The notes under the pieces were generated by a model that was not told the DNA's origin, ran no database searches, and saw only the letters and a program-made list of their open reading frames with translations. From contig JAGHUD010000022.1 of NCBI GenBank assembly GCA_018065005.1, positions 1 through 32,096 on the forward strand: a stretch of 32,096 bases of DNA. Reading direction: 5' to 3'. A program made the translations under genes and the position numbers. Of the stretch, positions 23,389 to 31,990 are shown piece by piece. Position 1 is the stretch's first letter, and the number at the start of each line of letters is the position of its first letter. Source of the DNA: Candidatus Physcousia equi. GTDB lineage: Bacteria > Bacteroidota > Bacteroidia > Bacteroidales > Bacteroidaceae.

Positions 23389-25689
23389 TTACTTCTGGGG
23401 GGCTGTGGAGGGCCAGAACAGCTCGGGCAGAGTGGAGGACTGATTGTAGGTGAACACGTATGCCTTCACATCCTCCTGCATGCGTCCGTTGTGGTAGCAC
23501 TTCAGGACCACGGTGGTTTCCTTCACCAGGGTGGTGGGCACTGCCAGTGCCGTTTCCTCGCCGATGTCCGCACGCGGACCCACCTTCTTGCCATCTGATC
23601 CACCAAACACCTGATAGTCGCCACGGGCATCAAACACGCGGATGCAGTAGACGTAGGGGTAGGTGCAGTATTGGGATTTCAGGTCGGCAGACCAGAGTCC
23701 CGTCATCTTGAAGCTCACCTCGATGGGTGACTTGATGATGCGGATGACCGTCTTGCCGTTGGCCTCCACCTCGGGGTTGATGGTGACGGCGCGCAGTCCC
23801 ACGGTGCTTTCGTCGTAGGGGAGCTGGGTGAACCTAGCACAACGGTGCCAGCTGGTGCCCGGTGTCACCTGTATGGGGGTGCTCACGGTGGGCACGGTCA
23901 TCTCCTTGATGGCATCCTTGAAGGTGGTGTAGAGGGCAGAGTTGATGCCGGCAGTCTCAATGGCGTGCCACACCTCGGGGATGACGAAGATGCTCTTGCC
24001 GTCGCTGTTGATGGTGACGCCGTTGTCTGCCAGGTCCTTCACCATGAGGTCCTTCATGGCATCGAGCGTGGTGTTGGCCGTGCCCAGCTGGGTGTGGACA
24101 TTGTCGAGCTGGGTGTGGACATTGTCGAGCGCGGTGTTGACGGCGGTGACACCATTCACGAGGTCGGTCAGATAGGAGGCCGTGCCGGTGTTGCCGTTCT
24201 TCACCTCCTCCTGCAGGTCACGGAGGGCTGTCTTGATGTCGCTGGTCATGCTATCCATCGTTGCCTTGTTGCCGGCAAAGCCTGTTGTGACGGCAGCTTC
24301 CACGAGGCTCACCTTGTCGGCAAGGGTGGCGGTTTGTGCGGTGATGGCCGAGCGAAGTTCCTTCATGGCCTCCTCCGTCGACTTGTTGCCTGCCTTCACC
24401 TCTTCAGAGAGTAGCGTCACGGCCTGGCCGATGAGTTCGCTCTTTTGCGAGAGCGTGGCAAGTCCCTCCTTGCTGGCTGTCTCGATGGCGCCGAGCTTTG
24501 TCTCGAGCGAGGTGGTCTGGTCGGCAATGGCTTGCTTGAACTCCTTGAAGGCCTCCTCGTTTGACTTGTTGCCCGCCTTCACTTCGCTTTCGAGCGATGC
24601 AATGGCCTGGTTGATGAGGTCGTTCTTCTGAGCCACGGTGGTGAGTCCCTCCTTGCTGGCCGTCTCGATGTCTTCGAGCTTCTGGGCCAGGGTGGTGTTG
24701 CCCGACTTCATCTCTCGTTCGAGCGAGGCAAGTGCCAGGTGGATGAGTTCGTTCTTCTGTGATATGTTGGCCAGTCCTTCCTTGCTGGCTGTCTCGATGG
24801 CATCGAGCTTGGTGCCCATCGAGGCTGTCTGGTCGGCAATGGCGGCCTTGAGTTCCTTGATGACGTCTTCGTTCGACTTCTTGCCGGCCTTCATCTCTTC
24901 TTCAAGCGAAGAAATGGCAGTGTGGACGAGTTCGTTCTTCTGCGAGAGCGTGGCAAGTCCCTCCTTGTTGGCAGCATCGATGGCGCCCAGCTTGGTGCCG
25001 AGCGACGTGGTCTGGGTCTCAATGGCCTCGCGAAGTGCCGTCTGCGCCTGCTGGTTGCTGATTTGTCCGGTGGCCACCTCTGAGTGCAGCGAGGCGATGG
25101 CTTGCTTAATGGCCGCCAAAGCGGTTGCCTCCTGGGCAAAGCCTGCCTCCAAGAAGCAATCAATCACCCCGACATTGTTGGCAAGGTGATCGTTGTTGTT
25201 CTGCATCGCCTTGATGAGGTCGCTGGTCGAAGTGACGAACTGACTGTTGATGAGTCGGCCCGTGGCGTCAATCTGCAGGCGGAGCAGGTTGCCGTTTTCG
25301 TCCATCGCCGTCACAACCTTATCGCCCATGGCGCCCACTTGGGTGCATACGGACTTGAAGCCGTCGAACAGTGTGGAGTTGAGGTTGCCAAGCTGCTCCG
25401 TCAGATGGCCGTCCATGTTGATGATGGCCTGCGTGAGGATGCCGAGGGAACTATTGTTGGCATCTGCATCGACGCGGATGTCGGCAAATCCTTCCTTGAG
25501 AATTTGCGAGAGTGCCTCAAAGCGCTCCTTGAGCGAGAGGCTGTTGTTGTTGACTGCCTCAATGAGGTCTTCGTAATCGTTCACATACGTTCGATCACCG
25601 AAATTCACGTTGAACTCCTGAATCTCGTTGCAAGAGCCCATGCCCAACGCCGCCGCCATGAGCAGCGTAAACATACTTTTTTTGTTCAT
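23389..25689 (-). CDS. Repeat-rich coiled-coil lipoprotein
   Basis: 766 residues. The signal peptide ends in a lipobox-like 'GMGSC' with Cys20, so it is probably lipid-anchored at the envelope. Residues ~198-475 consist of tandem 61-residue repeats (198-258, 259-319, a shortened 43-residue copy at 320-362, 363-423, then a decaying copy). Each has a helix 'SLEEEMKAGNKSNEEA', a linker 'AIADQT.SL.TKL' and 'AIETASKEGLATLSQKNELI'. Heptad-like hydrophobic spacing suggests a long trimeric or dimeric stalk. An exact 7-residue duplication (LDNVHTQ) lies near 522-535. The last ~200 residues look globular. Together with the cotranscribed OmpA protein it could form a fibre-like surface structure. Family not recognised. 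Confidence 0.85.
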   Translation of the reverse strand: MNKKSMFTLLMAAALGMGSCNEIQEFNVNFGDRTYVNDYEDLIEAVNNNSLSLKERFEALSQILKEGFADIRVDADANNSSLGILTQAIINMDGHLTEQLGNLNSTLFDGFKSVCTQVGAMGDKVVTAMDENGNLLRLQIDATGRLINSQFVTSTSDLIKAMQNNNDHLANNVGVIDCFLEAGFAQEATALAAIKQAIASLHSEVATGQISNQQAQTALREAIETQTTSLGTKLGAIDAANKEGLATLSQKNELVHTAISSLEEEMKAGKKSNEDVIKELKAAIADQTASMGTKLDAIETASKEGLANISQKNELIHLALASLEREMKSGNTTLAQKLEDIETASKEGLTTVAQKNDLINQAIASLESEVKAGNKSNEEAFKEFKQAIADQTTSLETKLGAIETASKEGLATLSQKSELIGQAVTLLSEEVKAGNKSTEEAMKELRSAITAQTATLADKVSLVEAAVTTGFAGNKATMDSMTSDIKTALRDLQEEVKNGNTGTASYLTDLVNGVTAVNTALDNVHTQLDNVHTQLGTANTTLDAMKDLMVKDLADNGVTINSDGKSIFVIPEVWHAIETAGINSALYTTFKDAIKEMTVPTVSTPIQVTPGTSWHRCARFTQLPYDESTVGLRAVTINPEVEANGKTVIRIIKSPIEVSFKMTGLWSADLKSQYCTYPYVYCIRVFDARGDYQVFGGSDGKKVGPRADIGEETALAVPTTLVKETTVVLKCYHNGRMQEDVKAYVFTYNQSSTLPELFWPSTAPQK
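24086..24127 (-). repeat. Perfect 21-bp tandem duplication in the lipoprotein gene
   Basis: Two identical 21-bp units (24086-24106 and 24107-24127) encode LDNVHTQ twice in a row. The lack of any difference between them suggests a recent in-frame duplication. Confidence 0.9.
24280..25098 (-). repeat. In-gene tandem repeats of 183 bp (one shortened copy)
   Basis: DNA encoding the 61-residue repeats of the coiled-coil lipoprotein. Copies 1, 2 and 4 are 183 bp; copy 3 is 129 bp, an in-frame loss of 54 bp (18 codons). Copies share long near-identical stretches, so recombination between them could change stalk length. Confidence 0.85.
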
Positions 25690-25872
25690 AGTTTGGTTTA
25701 GTTATGAAAAGATTTGTTTGGCTATCAAATAGCCTTATCCTGAAACAGCGTATAGTGGGGCGTAACTGTGCGTCTGATGGCCTGAATCAGCGAAAACAAA
25801 GCTTTGCTTTATGACCTAAAACAACCGTCACGGCTCCCAGATCTGAGTCCTCTAATTAGATTTTTTCAAATG

Positions 25873-25904
25873 CAAAGTTAAACAAAAATATATTAACGAG
25901 CATA
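25873..25904 (-). promoter_or_regulatory. Candidate promoter of the lipoprotein-ompA operon
   Basis: On the - strand TAACTTTG (25880-25873) matches the -7 box exactly. Twenty nt upstream is TATG (25904-25901), a 3-of-4 match to the -33 TTTG. The start codon is about 184 nt downstream. Confidence 0.55.
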
Positions 25905-26293
25905 ATATTCACCGCTTTTTAATAAATTTTAAGACTATTGCGGCCAGGGTTCGTTAAATAAAGTTTATATAAATCGTTTGATACCAAGCTGTTTTTTCTT
26001 AATCATCACTCAACACCTCAAGGCGGGGGAGTGGATGAATTTGTTGCATACTCGTACCGATGCAATTCCTACTCAGCCGACGAGGGTGGTGACACAATAC
26101 GCACTTGCCAGAAGGAGCAGGGACGCTACACCATCTCACACGAGGAGAACTCGCTGGAGTTGGCGGAGAATTCCGATAAAAACGTCCGTTACTTGTTGGT
26201 TTTTATGTTTCATAGCATATTTTGCGAGAAATGCAAACATTTTCTTAAAAAAGTTGCACATTTCATTAATTTTTGTGTATTTCTTCCTCCCCA

Positions 26294-26325
26294 TTCGGTT
26301 AGCTGCTCAAAAAGCCTTAATTTTG
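26294..26325 (+). promoter_or_regulatory. Candidate promoter of the C10-like gene
   Basis: TAATTTTG at 26318-26325 matches the -7 box exactly; TTCG at 26294-26297, 20 nt upstream, matches the -33 TTTG at 3 of 4. This leaves a leader of about 170 nt before the ATG at 26503. Confidence 0.55.
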
Positions 26326-26502
26326 CACCTGTTTCGGATAACCAAGCGATGCAAATCGCCTCTAGGGGGCAAGAACAGACACACCCACAGGATACACCTT
26401 GCCCCCCTTCTCTCGAAGAAGAAAAGCCAGACTGCAACAGTCTCGGCACATCATTTTTTTTCTATACATTATTTATTTATTAACTAAACCAAACATTTAA
26501 CT

Positions 26503-28983
26503 ATGAAGAGACAAATGAACCGTCTCGCAGCCCTTCTGCTCGCAACAGCCGGAGGGTTTAGTACCAGCGTGGCTCAAAACGCGCTCACCCCCGTCAAGCC
26601 TTTGATAGGCACCAACGAACTGAGCGACCGTGAGGGCTATCTGCCCTGGAATCAGTACATGTCGCCCTACAACGACCTCACCCCAAAGGTGGACGGAAAG
26701 AACAGCCCCGTGGGTTGTGTGGCGCTTTCGATGGCTATGATCATGAGTGCACATCAATGGCCCTCTCACGGCATGGGCGAGGTGAGCTATCAGTCGAACG
26801 GCATGCCCCTGCGCGCCAATTTCTCCGATCACCGCTATGATTGGACACAGTATATGGTGCGCTATCAGTATGCCGACCTCACCGATGCGCAGCGCTACTT
26901 CATTGCTACACTGCTGAGCGACTGCGGTCTGTCCATCCACATGAACTATGGTTCGCTCTACACCGGCAGCGGTGCGCCCGAAGAGCGTGCTGCCCAGGCT
27001 CTCTATAAGAACTTCAGCTACGACAAGAGCGTAAGCTACCTCTGCCGCGACTATTGCACCACCAAGTATTGGGAGGAGCTGCTGCGCAAGGAGATCAGCG
27101 AGGGACGTCCCGTGATGTATGGCGCAGGCAGCCGCAACGGTGCTCATGAATTCACCTGCGACGGATACGACGCACAGGGTCGCTTCTTCTTCCACATGGG
27201 TGGCATGGAGTTGGACGGCTATTATGCACTCAAAGACATTCCTGGCGGATACACCACCTCACAGACCATCGTCTACCACATCGTGCCCAAGGGCAACACC
27301 CAACGCGGTGCTACCGGCGAGGCAACCATGGTGGCAGGCAGCAACCGCGATTTCCTGGCTGATGGCAACAAGCTGACGGCACACATCCGCTTCTTCACAC
27401 CCATCGAAGCCTTCAACGCAGAGATTGCCATTGCCGTGAAGAATAAAGCGAACGGAAACGTAGTGAAGTATCTCTGTCAGCGTGACGTGACGACCTCTAC
27501 CGAGGTCAACCAAAGCACCACGGAGTATAACTTCCAATTCACCGACAACAGCCTCGGCAACGGCACCTACTACCTCTATCCCGTTTATCGCAAGAAGAAC
27601 ACGGGCGAATGGAAAGAGGTACTCTTCGGACAGTTCTACCAGGAGCGTGTCACACTCGTTGTGAACGGCACTATCAAGACCTTCCAGAACAACGACCTCA
27701 AGGAGGACATCGACGAGGGCAAGGTGAAGAAGGACAAGATTGTCTACATCCTCGACAACTCGAACAACACTGCCTCCGTAAGTTTCCAGAACAGCGCCTT
27801 CAACAGCTATAGCGGCGACGTGAAAATCCCTGAGAAGGTGACCATCGACAACAAGACATACACCGTGACGAGCATCGGCCAGGAGGCATTCTCCAAGTGC
27901 ACCAACCTGGGCAACGTGACCATTCCTGCCACCGTGCGCAGCATCGGCTATGGTGCGTTCTATGCTTGCCATGGCAAGAGCATCACCTTCGCAGCAGGCA
28001 GCCAGCTCACCACCATCGAGCCCTATGCGTTCCAAAACAGCGGCTTCCCCTACATCGCGCTGCCCGAGGGTCTCACCAACATTGGCAGCGAAGCTTTCGT
28101 GAACTGCTCCACCACTGACTTCGTGCTGCCCAGCACCCTCTCTTCGATCGGCGAAGGCATCTTCAAGGCATGCAACTCCATCAAGAACTTCACCGTGAAC
28201 CGACGCGTGCCACCCGTATGCAGCGTGAAGAACGATCCCTTCCTCTACATCACCAACCTCAGCAACATCAACCTCTATGTCCCCGCTGGCAGCCGCAATG
28301 TTTACATCGTGGGTAGCGAAGTGTTCCGCCGCTTCACCAACATCCGTGAAGGCAACGCGCCCGCTCCTGGCACCACCACAGAGACAACCGAGAATACCAC
28401 GACCACCGAGACTGAGGTTATCCCCGGCACCTACGCGATAAAACTCACGGGTACGAATTACTATTTGAGCACCGACATGACACAGGGTAATTACCTGGGC
28501 ACATGCTCACTTTCCGACAAAGCTGAGTACTTCCACATTCAACCCGCAAACGGCGGTGGCTATACCATTACCAGCTCACGCAACAACAAGAAGATTGGCT
28601 ACAGCAGTAAGCTCTATGGCAGCTACTCTCCTTCTGATATCTGCGAAGAGAGTCTTGTTTGGTACTTGAATCTTACAGCAACGAACACCACCATCCTCCG
28701 CAAGTCATCTAAATTGGGCATCGGTGTGGCAGAAAGAGAATATGGTTCACCCATCTACACCAACCAGCAGAACTGCACGTGGACGCTTGTCAAGGCTGGT
28801 GAAGCCAAGCGCAACGCCAAGCGCATCGTTGTGGAGGAGATGGCTGACGAGACAACCGCTATCGAAGAGGTGGTTGAGCAGACTCCTGCCGCAAAGCAGA
28901 TTTTCGACCTCCAGGGTCGCCGTGTGGCATCGCCCATCCGTGGTCGCATCTATGTGATTGGTGGCAAGAAGGTGGTCTACTAA
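26503..28983 (+). CDS. Secreted C10 (streptopain/PrtT-like) protein with BspA leucine-rich repeats
   Basis: 826 residues. Signal peptide about 1-25 (ending SVAQ). A C10 cysteine-protease-like domain (about 30-262) has Cys72 in 'NSPVGCVALSMAMIMSAHQWP' and His215 in 'NGAHEFTCDGYD'. Two features are odd. The mature-like domain follows the signal peptide directly, with no ~100-residue propeptide. Also, the usual 'H-x-NWGWGG' segment reads HMGGMELDGYY (231-241), so the Asn-Trp pair is missing. A beta-domain (about 275-395), BspA-type leucine-rich repeats (about 430-570, 'SIGQEAFSKCTNLGNVTIP'), a Thr/Glu linker (about 620-640), a possible beta-trefoil (about 641-765) and a sorting-type tail ('FDLQGRRV...IYVIGGKKVVY') follow. 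It may be an adhesin or weak protease. A terminator lies 40 nt downstream. Confidence 0.9.
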   Translation: MKRQMNRLAALLLATAGGFSTSVAQNALTPVKPLIGTNELSDREGYLPWNQYMSPYNDLTPKVDGKNSPVGCVALSMAMIMSAHQWPSHGMGEVSYQSNGMPLRANFSDHRYDWTQYMVRYQYADLTDAQRYFIATLLSDCGLSIHMNYGSLYTGSGAPEERAAQALYKNFSYDKSVSYLCRDYCTTKYWEELLRKEISEGRPVMYGAGSRNGAHEFTCDGYDAQGRFFFHMGGMELDGYYALKDIPGGYTTSQTIVYHIVPKGNTQRGATGEATMVAGSNRDFLADGNKLTAHIRFFTPIEAFNAEIAIAVKNKANGNVVKYLCQRDVTTSTEVNQSTTEYNFQFTDNSLGNGTYYLYPVYRKKNTGEWKEVLFGQFYQERVTLVVNGTIKTFQNNDLKEDIDEGKVKKDKIVYILDNSNNTASVSFQNSAFNSYSGDVKIPEKVTIDNKTYTVTSIGQEAFSKCTNLGNVTIPATVRSIGYGAFYACHGKSITFAAGSQLTTIEPYAFQNSGFPYIALPEGLTNIGSEAFVNCSTTDFVLPSTLSSIGEGIFKACNSIKNFTVNRRVPPVCSVKNDPFLYITNLSNINLYVPAGSRNVYIVGSEVFRRFTNIREGNAPAPGTTTETTENTTTTETEVIPGTYAIKLTGTNYYLSTDMTQGNYLGTCSLSDKAEYFHIQPANGGGYTITSSRNNKKIGYSSKLYGSYSPSDICEESLVWYLNLTATNTTILRKSSKLGIGVAEREYGSPIYTNQQNCTWTLVKAGEAKRNAKRIVVEEMADETTAIEEVVEQTPAAKQIFDLQGRRVASPIRGRIYVIGGKKVVY

Positions 28984-29022
28984 TCTGACACCTCCACCCC
29001 ACACACGGGATAATCAACAGAG

Positions 29023-29071
29023 GAGAGCCCCTCTGCGAAAGTCGGAAAGCGACTTTTGCAGTGGGGCTCTC
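29023..29071 (+). terminator. Rho-independent terminator of the C10-like gene
   Basis: Two 22-nt arms (29023-29044 and 29050-29071) pair at 20 of 22 positions around a 5-nt loop, followed on the + strand by the T-rich TTTCTTTT. It separates this gene from the convergent SGNH hydrolase gene. Confidence 0.88.
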
Positions 29072-29160
29072 TTTCTTTTGGGCTCACCACTCCAGAGGGC
29101 GAGAGAGGGGGGCGGCTGACAGCCATGCCCACCGAAGGAGCATAAGGGCGCCACCGAGGC

Positions 29161-30303
29161 TCAGCGCGAGGCGTCGATGAGGTGGCGCAGCACAGCCGCA
29201 GCCATCGCCTCATAGGCGGCTTCGCTGGGATGGAGGTGGTCGCCGGAATCAAAGCCTGGGGCGAAGGCAGTGGGGCGATGCGGGTTGCGCACAGCGAGGT
29301 CGAAGTCGACACAACGGTCGAAGAGGGGCGACTGGCGCAACCATTCGTTGAAGGCACAGCGCAGCTGGTCGCGCTCCTCGCTGTAGGTGCGCCAGCCCTC
29401 TATGGGCAAGAGTGTTCCGCTCCACACCTGCAGTCCGAGTTTGCGGGCATGTGCCACATAGAGCTGCTCCACACCCTGCTGGAGTGCGTCGAGCGAGGGC
29501 ATGTCGCTCCATGGGCGGAAGGGGTTGACGTCGACGCCCACGGGGTGGATGATGTCGTTGATGCCATGCTGGATGAGCACGGTGCTGGCTCCCGCCACAT
29601 TCATCTCGATGGGAAAGCGCGTAGCGCCCTTCAGTCCGTAAGCCTGATAGGTGATGCAGTCGTATTGGCGCAGGATGCGCGTTCCGCTCACGGCACGCCG
29701 TATGATGGACACGCTGTTGATGCCAGCTTGCGCCACCTGCCTGCTCAGACAGTCGGGCCAGCTCTGCGCCGTGATGCTGTCGCCATAGCAGACGAGGGCA
29801 TGATGGTCGGGACGGGTGAGGATGTCGACGGTGTTGAGGAAGTAGAACCAGTTGGTGTGGCGCGTGCGCTCCAGCGGCAAGCAGTCTGCCTCGCAGAAGT
29901 CGCCATAGCTGTAGCTGCCACGCGAGAGCGGACCGGTGATGAGCGTGCCGGCATTCATCTGCGTGTAGTCGGCAAGATAGATGCTCAGCTCCAGCACGTC
30001 GCCGAGCTCCACGCTGCACGGCAGCACGTCGCTCTCTGCCTCCTGCCCAGGCTGGAGGGTGAGGCTGCGCTGACTGCCGAAGGTGAGGGGCAGGTGTTGA
30101 GCATGCAGCATGACGGAGACCTTGCTGAGCGTGACGGGCTCGGTGCCGGTGAGGTTGGAGAAACGCATACGCAATGCGCTACCTCCGAAACACAGGGTCA
30201 GGGGATAGCGCAACGTGATGTCTTTGGCATAGACCGCTTCCTTGCGGTCGGTGATGGAGGTGGCATTGCCCCAGCAAGCCACCCATTTGGTGTGGTCGTT
30301 CAT
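29161..30303 (-). CDS. SGNH/GDSL-family hydrolase, cytoplasmic
   Basis: SGNH enzymes are Ser-His esterases acting on acylated sugars, lipids or glycans. The 380-residue protein lacks a signal peptide. An N-terminal beta-domain (about 1-150) precedes the SGNH core (about 165-378). The core has block I 'CYGDSITAQSWPD' with the catalytic Ser, a block II Gly region near 'AVSGTRIL', block III 'QHGINDIIHP', and block V 'DSGDHLHPSEAAY' with the catalytic Asp/His. The layout (beta-sandwich then SGNH) resembles carbohydrate esterases. It starts 3 nt after the DUF2147 gene stop, so the two are cotranscribed. Substrate unknown. Confidence 0.9.
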   Translation of the reverse strand: MNDHTKWVACWGNATSITDRKEAVYAKDITLRYPLTLCFGGSALRMRFSNLTGTEPVTLSKVSVMLHAQHLPLTFGSQRSLTLQPGQEAESDVLPCSVELGDVLELSIYLADYTQMNAGTLITGPLSRGSYSYGDFCEADCLPLERTRHTNWFYFLNTVDILTRPDHHALVCYGDSITAQSWPDCLSRQVAQAGINSVSIIRRAVSGTRILRQYDCITYQAYGLKGATRFPIEMNVAGASTVLIQHGINDIIHPVGVDVNPFRPWSDMPSLDALQQGVEQLYVAHARKLGLQVWSGTLLPIEGWRTYSEERDQLRCAFNEWLRQSPLFDRCVDFDLAVRNPHRPTAFAPGFDSGDHLHPSEAAYEAMAAAVLRHLIDASR

Positions 30304-30306
30304 CTG

Positions 30307-30744
30307 TTATTGTTTGTACCATTCGCTGGTGTCGTGGAAGATGCCTAAGTAGCCACGCATCTTGAGCACCTTGTCGCTCTCAAACCAAAGTTTGACGCGA
30401 TAGGTCTTGCCGTTGGTGGGGTCGTAGATCTTGCCGTTCGTCCAGACGTCTTCCTTGGCATCGTAGGTCACCTTGTCGATGAGCACGATCTGGTCGGCTC
30501 TCACCTCGCGCTTCGAGGGGTCGGGGTTGCGGAAGTCGGTGCGCTTGAGACCACCTGGGAGGTCGAGGTTGTCCACCCACACGACCTGGGCACGATAGCC
30601 GTCGACATGCTTGAAAATCTTGACCTTGCTGTTCACTCCGTTGCGCTCCACCTTGTAGGTGCCAACGATGCGGTCTGCCTTTTGCGCCATGGCGCTCATC
30701 GCTGCCATCATGAGGCAGACGAGGAGAAACATGATTTTTTTCAT
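30307..30744 (-). CDS. Secreted DUF2147 family protein
   Basis: 145 residues from the Met at 30744, which begins a signal peptide (about 1-20, ending SAMAQ). The rest matches the DUF2147 pattern: 'RIVGTYKVERNGVNSKVKIFK', '...GYRAQVVWVDNLDLPGGLKRTD', 'VLIDKVTYDAKEDVWTNGKIYDPTNGKTYRVKL', and 'LKMRGYLGIFHDTSEWYK'. It is a small periplasmic or secreted beta-barrel-like domain of unknown function that is common in Prevotella and Bacteroides. The longer in-frame start at 30858 would place the start between the -7 box and its expected transcript start, so it is rejected. It is the first gene of a two-gene transcript with the SGNH hydrolase. Confidence 0.88.
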   Translation of the reverse strand: MKKIMFLLVCLMMAAMSAMAQKADRIVGTYKVERNGVNSKVKIFKHVDGYRAQVVWVDNLDLPGGLKRTDFRNPDPSKREVRADQIVLIDKVTYDAKEDVWTNGKIYDPTNGKTYRVKLWFESDKVLKMRGYLGIFHDTSEWYKQ

Positions 30745-30862
30745 AACAATGGTGCGTCTTAAGTTTTTATGATGTATATAGTAAATGTTGGGCGCTCCAT
30801 CTCCCCCCGCACGACGGCGTCCGTGCCTGCCACAGGGAGGAAGTGGGGGGATTACCACGCCA

Positions 30863-30894
30863 CAAAGTTAGACAAAACCATCCATACCGCCAAA
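30863..30894 (-). promoter_or_regulatory. Promoter of the DUF2147-SGNH operon
   Basis: On the - strand TTTG (30894-30891), 20 nt, TAACTTTG (30870-30863): a full consensus match. The leader to the ATG at 30744 is about 110 nt. Confidence 0.8.
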
Positions 30895-30968
30895 CATTAT
30901 GGCACATTTTTTTTCGCCTTGTGCAAGAAACACTGCGCGATGCGTGTCTGCTAAAACAAAAAAAGGGC

Positions 30969-30976
30969 TATCTTTG
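30969..30976 (+). promoter_or_regulatory. -7 box candidate for the alkyltransferase gene
   Basis: TATCTTTG matches TAnnTTTG and lies 36 nt before the ATG at 31013. No good TTTG is found at the expected -33 position. Confidence 0.45.
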
Positions 30977-31012
30977 CTTGCCAGTATTTTCTGCGCCCTA
31001 CCCTACCCCCAA

Positions 31013-31321
31013 ATGGAACAAACGGACATCGAACAACGTGTACGCACGTCTACAACGATCACAGATTTTCAACGTCGCGTCTATCTTGCCCTCTTGCAAG
31101 TGAAGAGGGGCGAGACGATCAGCTACAAACAACTCGCCGCCCGCATTGGATGCCGAAGTGCGCAAGCTGTGGGGCAAGCGCTCAAGCGCAACCCGTTTGC
31201 GCCCGACGTGCCCTGCCACCGCGTGGTGGCTGCGGATGGGTCCATCGGTGGGTTCCACGGCGAGCGTGAGGGGGAGATGATAGATAGGAAACGGGCGCTG
31301 CTCGAAAGCGAAAAGTCGTGA
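31013..31321 (+). CDS. O6-alkylguanine-DNA alkyltransferase (MGMT/Ogt C-terminal domain)
   Basis: Repairs O6-alkylguanine by moving the alkyl group to its own cysteine. The 102-residue protein is only the C-terminal DNA-binding and active-site domain. It has 'FQRRVYLALLQVKRGETISYKQLAARIG', 'AVGQALKRNPFAPDVPCHRVVAADGSIGGFHG', and catalytic Cys68 in PCHRV. Because the Cys is present, it is not an ATL (which has Trp or Ala there). The start at 31013 follows a promoter-like -7 box and trims 38 upstream residues that look non-coding. It is monocistronic and convergent with the 80-residue gene. Confidence 0.92.
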   Translation: MEQTDIEQRVRTSTTITDFQRRVYLALLQVKRGETISYKQLAARIGCRSAQAVGQALKRNPFAPDVPCHRVVAADGSIGGFHGEREGEMIDRKRALLESEKS

Positions 31322-31375
31322 ACGAGAGAGGCGCGCTTGTCGAGTGCACCGCCCCCTGTGTGGTGCTCACCCCTC

Positions 31376-31618
31376 CTACATCATCGCACCGATGATGCGC
31401 TGAAAGAAGACGGGGTGCTGCTTCTTCCACTCGAAGATGGCGTTCTCGATGGTTCGCTGGTCGCATTCGTCCACACGCAAACGCCTGCCGTCCTCCATCT
31501 CCACCGTCACGTTGAGGTCGTCGTCTGTCGTTACGCGCGCGATACCATTATTATGTAGTTCGAGACATCCCTCGCAGGCTTCGGCAAGGGCAGTCAGGGT
31601 CATCAGGTTCTCTTCCAT
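31376..31618 (-). CDS. Conserved-looking hypothetical protein, 80 residues
   Basis: I do not recognise a family. The product is small, acidic and soluble: an N-terminal helix with two cysteines and a His ('LAEACEGCLELHNNGIA'), then short strands ('RVTTDDDLNVTVEMEDGRRLRV') and a C-terminal helix with 'FEWKKQHPVFFQRIIGAMM'. The start at 31618 follows the A-rich leader AAAAGAAAAGAATA typical of this genome. The upstream in-frame Met (31654) is less likely. A full promoter match lies about 230 nt upstream, which supports a real gene. Confidence 0.65.
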   Translation of the reverse strand: MEENLMTLTALAEACEGCLELHNNGIARVTTDDDLNVTVEMEDGRRLRVDECDQRTIENAIFEWKKQHPVFFQRIIGAMM

Positions 31619-31990
31619 TATTCTTTTCTTTTTTGTGTTGGAGGCTTCACCCATGCTTTTCTCATGGGGGGTGAACTGTTGTTTTTCTGTTTCTCTTTAA
31701 GGCGATCGTGCCTGCCCCAACCCGATGCTCTGGTGGTGGGGGCGCGTATGATTTCTGTCGGTCCACGTCGGTCAGCTGCACAGCGCCTAAGATGGATGGC
31801 GGCAGGTGGGGCGTATAGACTTATTGAGGCAAGTTCGCCGAAACCTGTTGACAAAGATAATCAATTCGATCGACACACGCAAATATTTGAAGAAAAATAT
31901 CGGGCGTGCGCGTGCGCCGCAGGCAAAGAGCAGTTTTTACGACCTCCCCTCAGGCTGAATTTCTTATGAATCATTTTTAACTATTAGTGT
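31619..31990. other. Intergenic leader region of the 80-residue gene
   Basis: This stretch holds the promoter at 31851-31882 and a transcribed leader of about 225 nt. A hairpin (arms near 31646-31655 and 31663-31675) sits just before the start. I recognise no riboswitch class or tRNA, and the open frames here look random. Confidence 0.5.
31851..31882 (-). promoter_or_regulatory. Promoter of the 80-residue gene
   Basis: On the - strand TTTG (31882-31879), 20 nt, TATCTTTG (31858-31851): a full consensus match. Confidence 0.75.

Larger units (their letters stand above)
25690..26502. other. AT-rich divergent intergenic region
   Basis: An 813-nt gap between two divergent surface-protein genes, clearly richer in A+T than its surroundings. 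It carries an outward promoter candidate for each gene and leaves leaders of about 180 nt on both sides. An ORF-length stretch at 26031-26483 (+) has biased low-complexity composition and no recognisable domain, so I do not call it a gene. I saw no riboswitch or tRNA. Confidence 0.6.

Noticed and set aside
26031..26483. 150-codon gene upstream of the C10-like gene
   Set aside because: It crosses the predicted promoter, has low-complexity AT-rich composition and no recognisable domain; a second frame is equally open.
31664..31969. 101-codon open frame on the + strand
   Set aside because: It runs through the promoter and leader of the 80-residue gene, and its translation has no domain or sensible composition.
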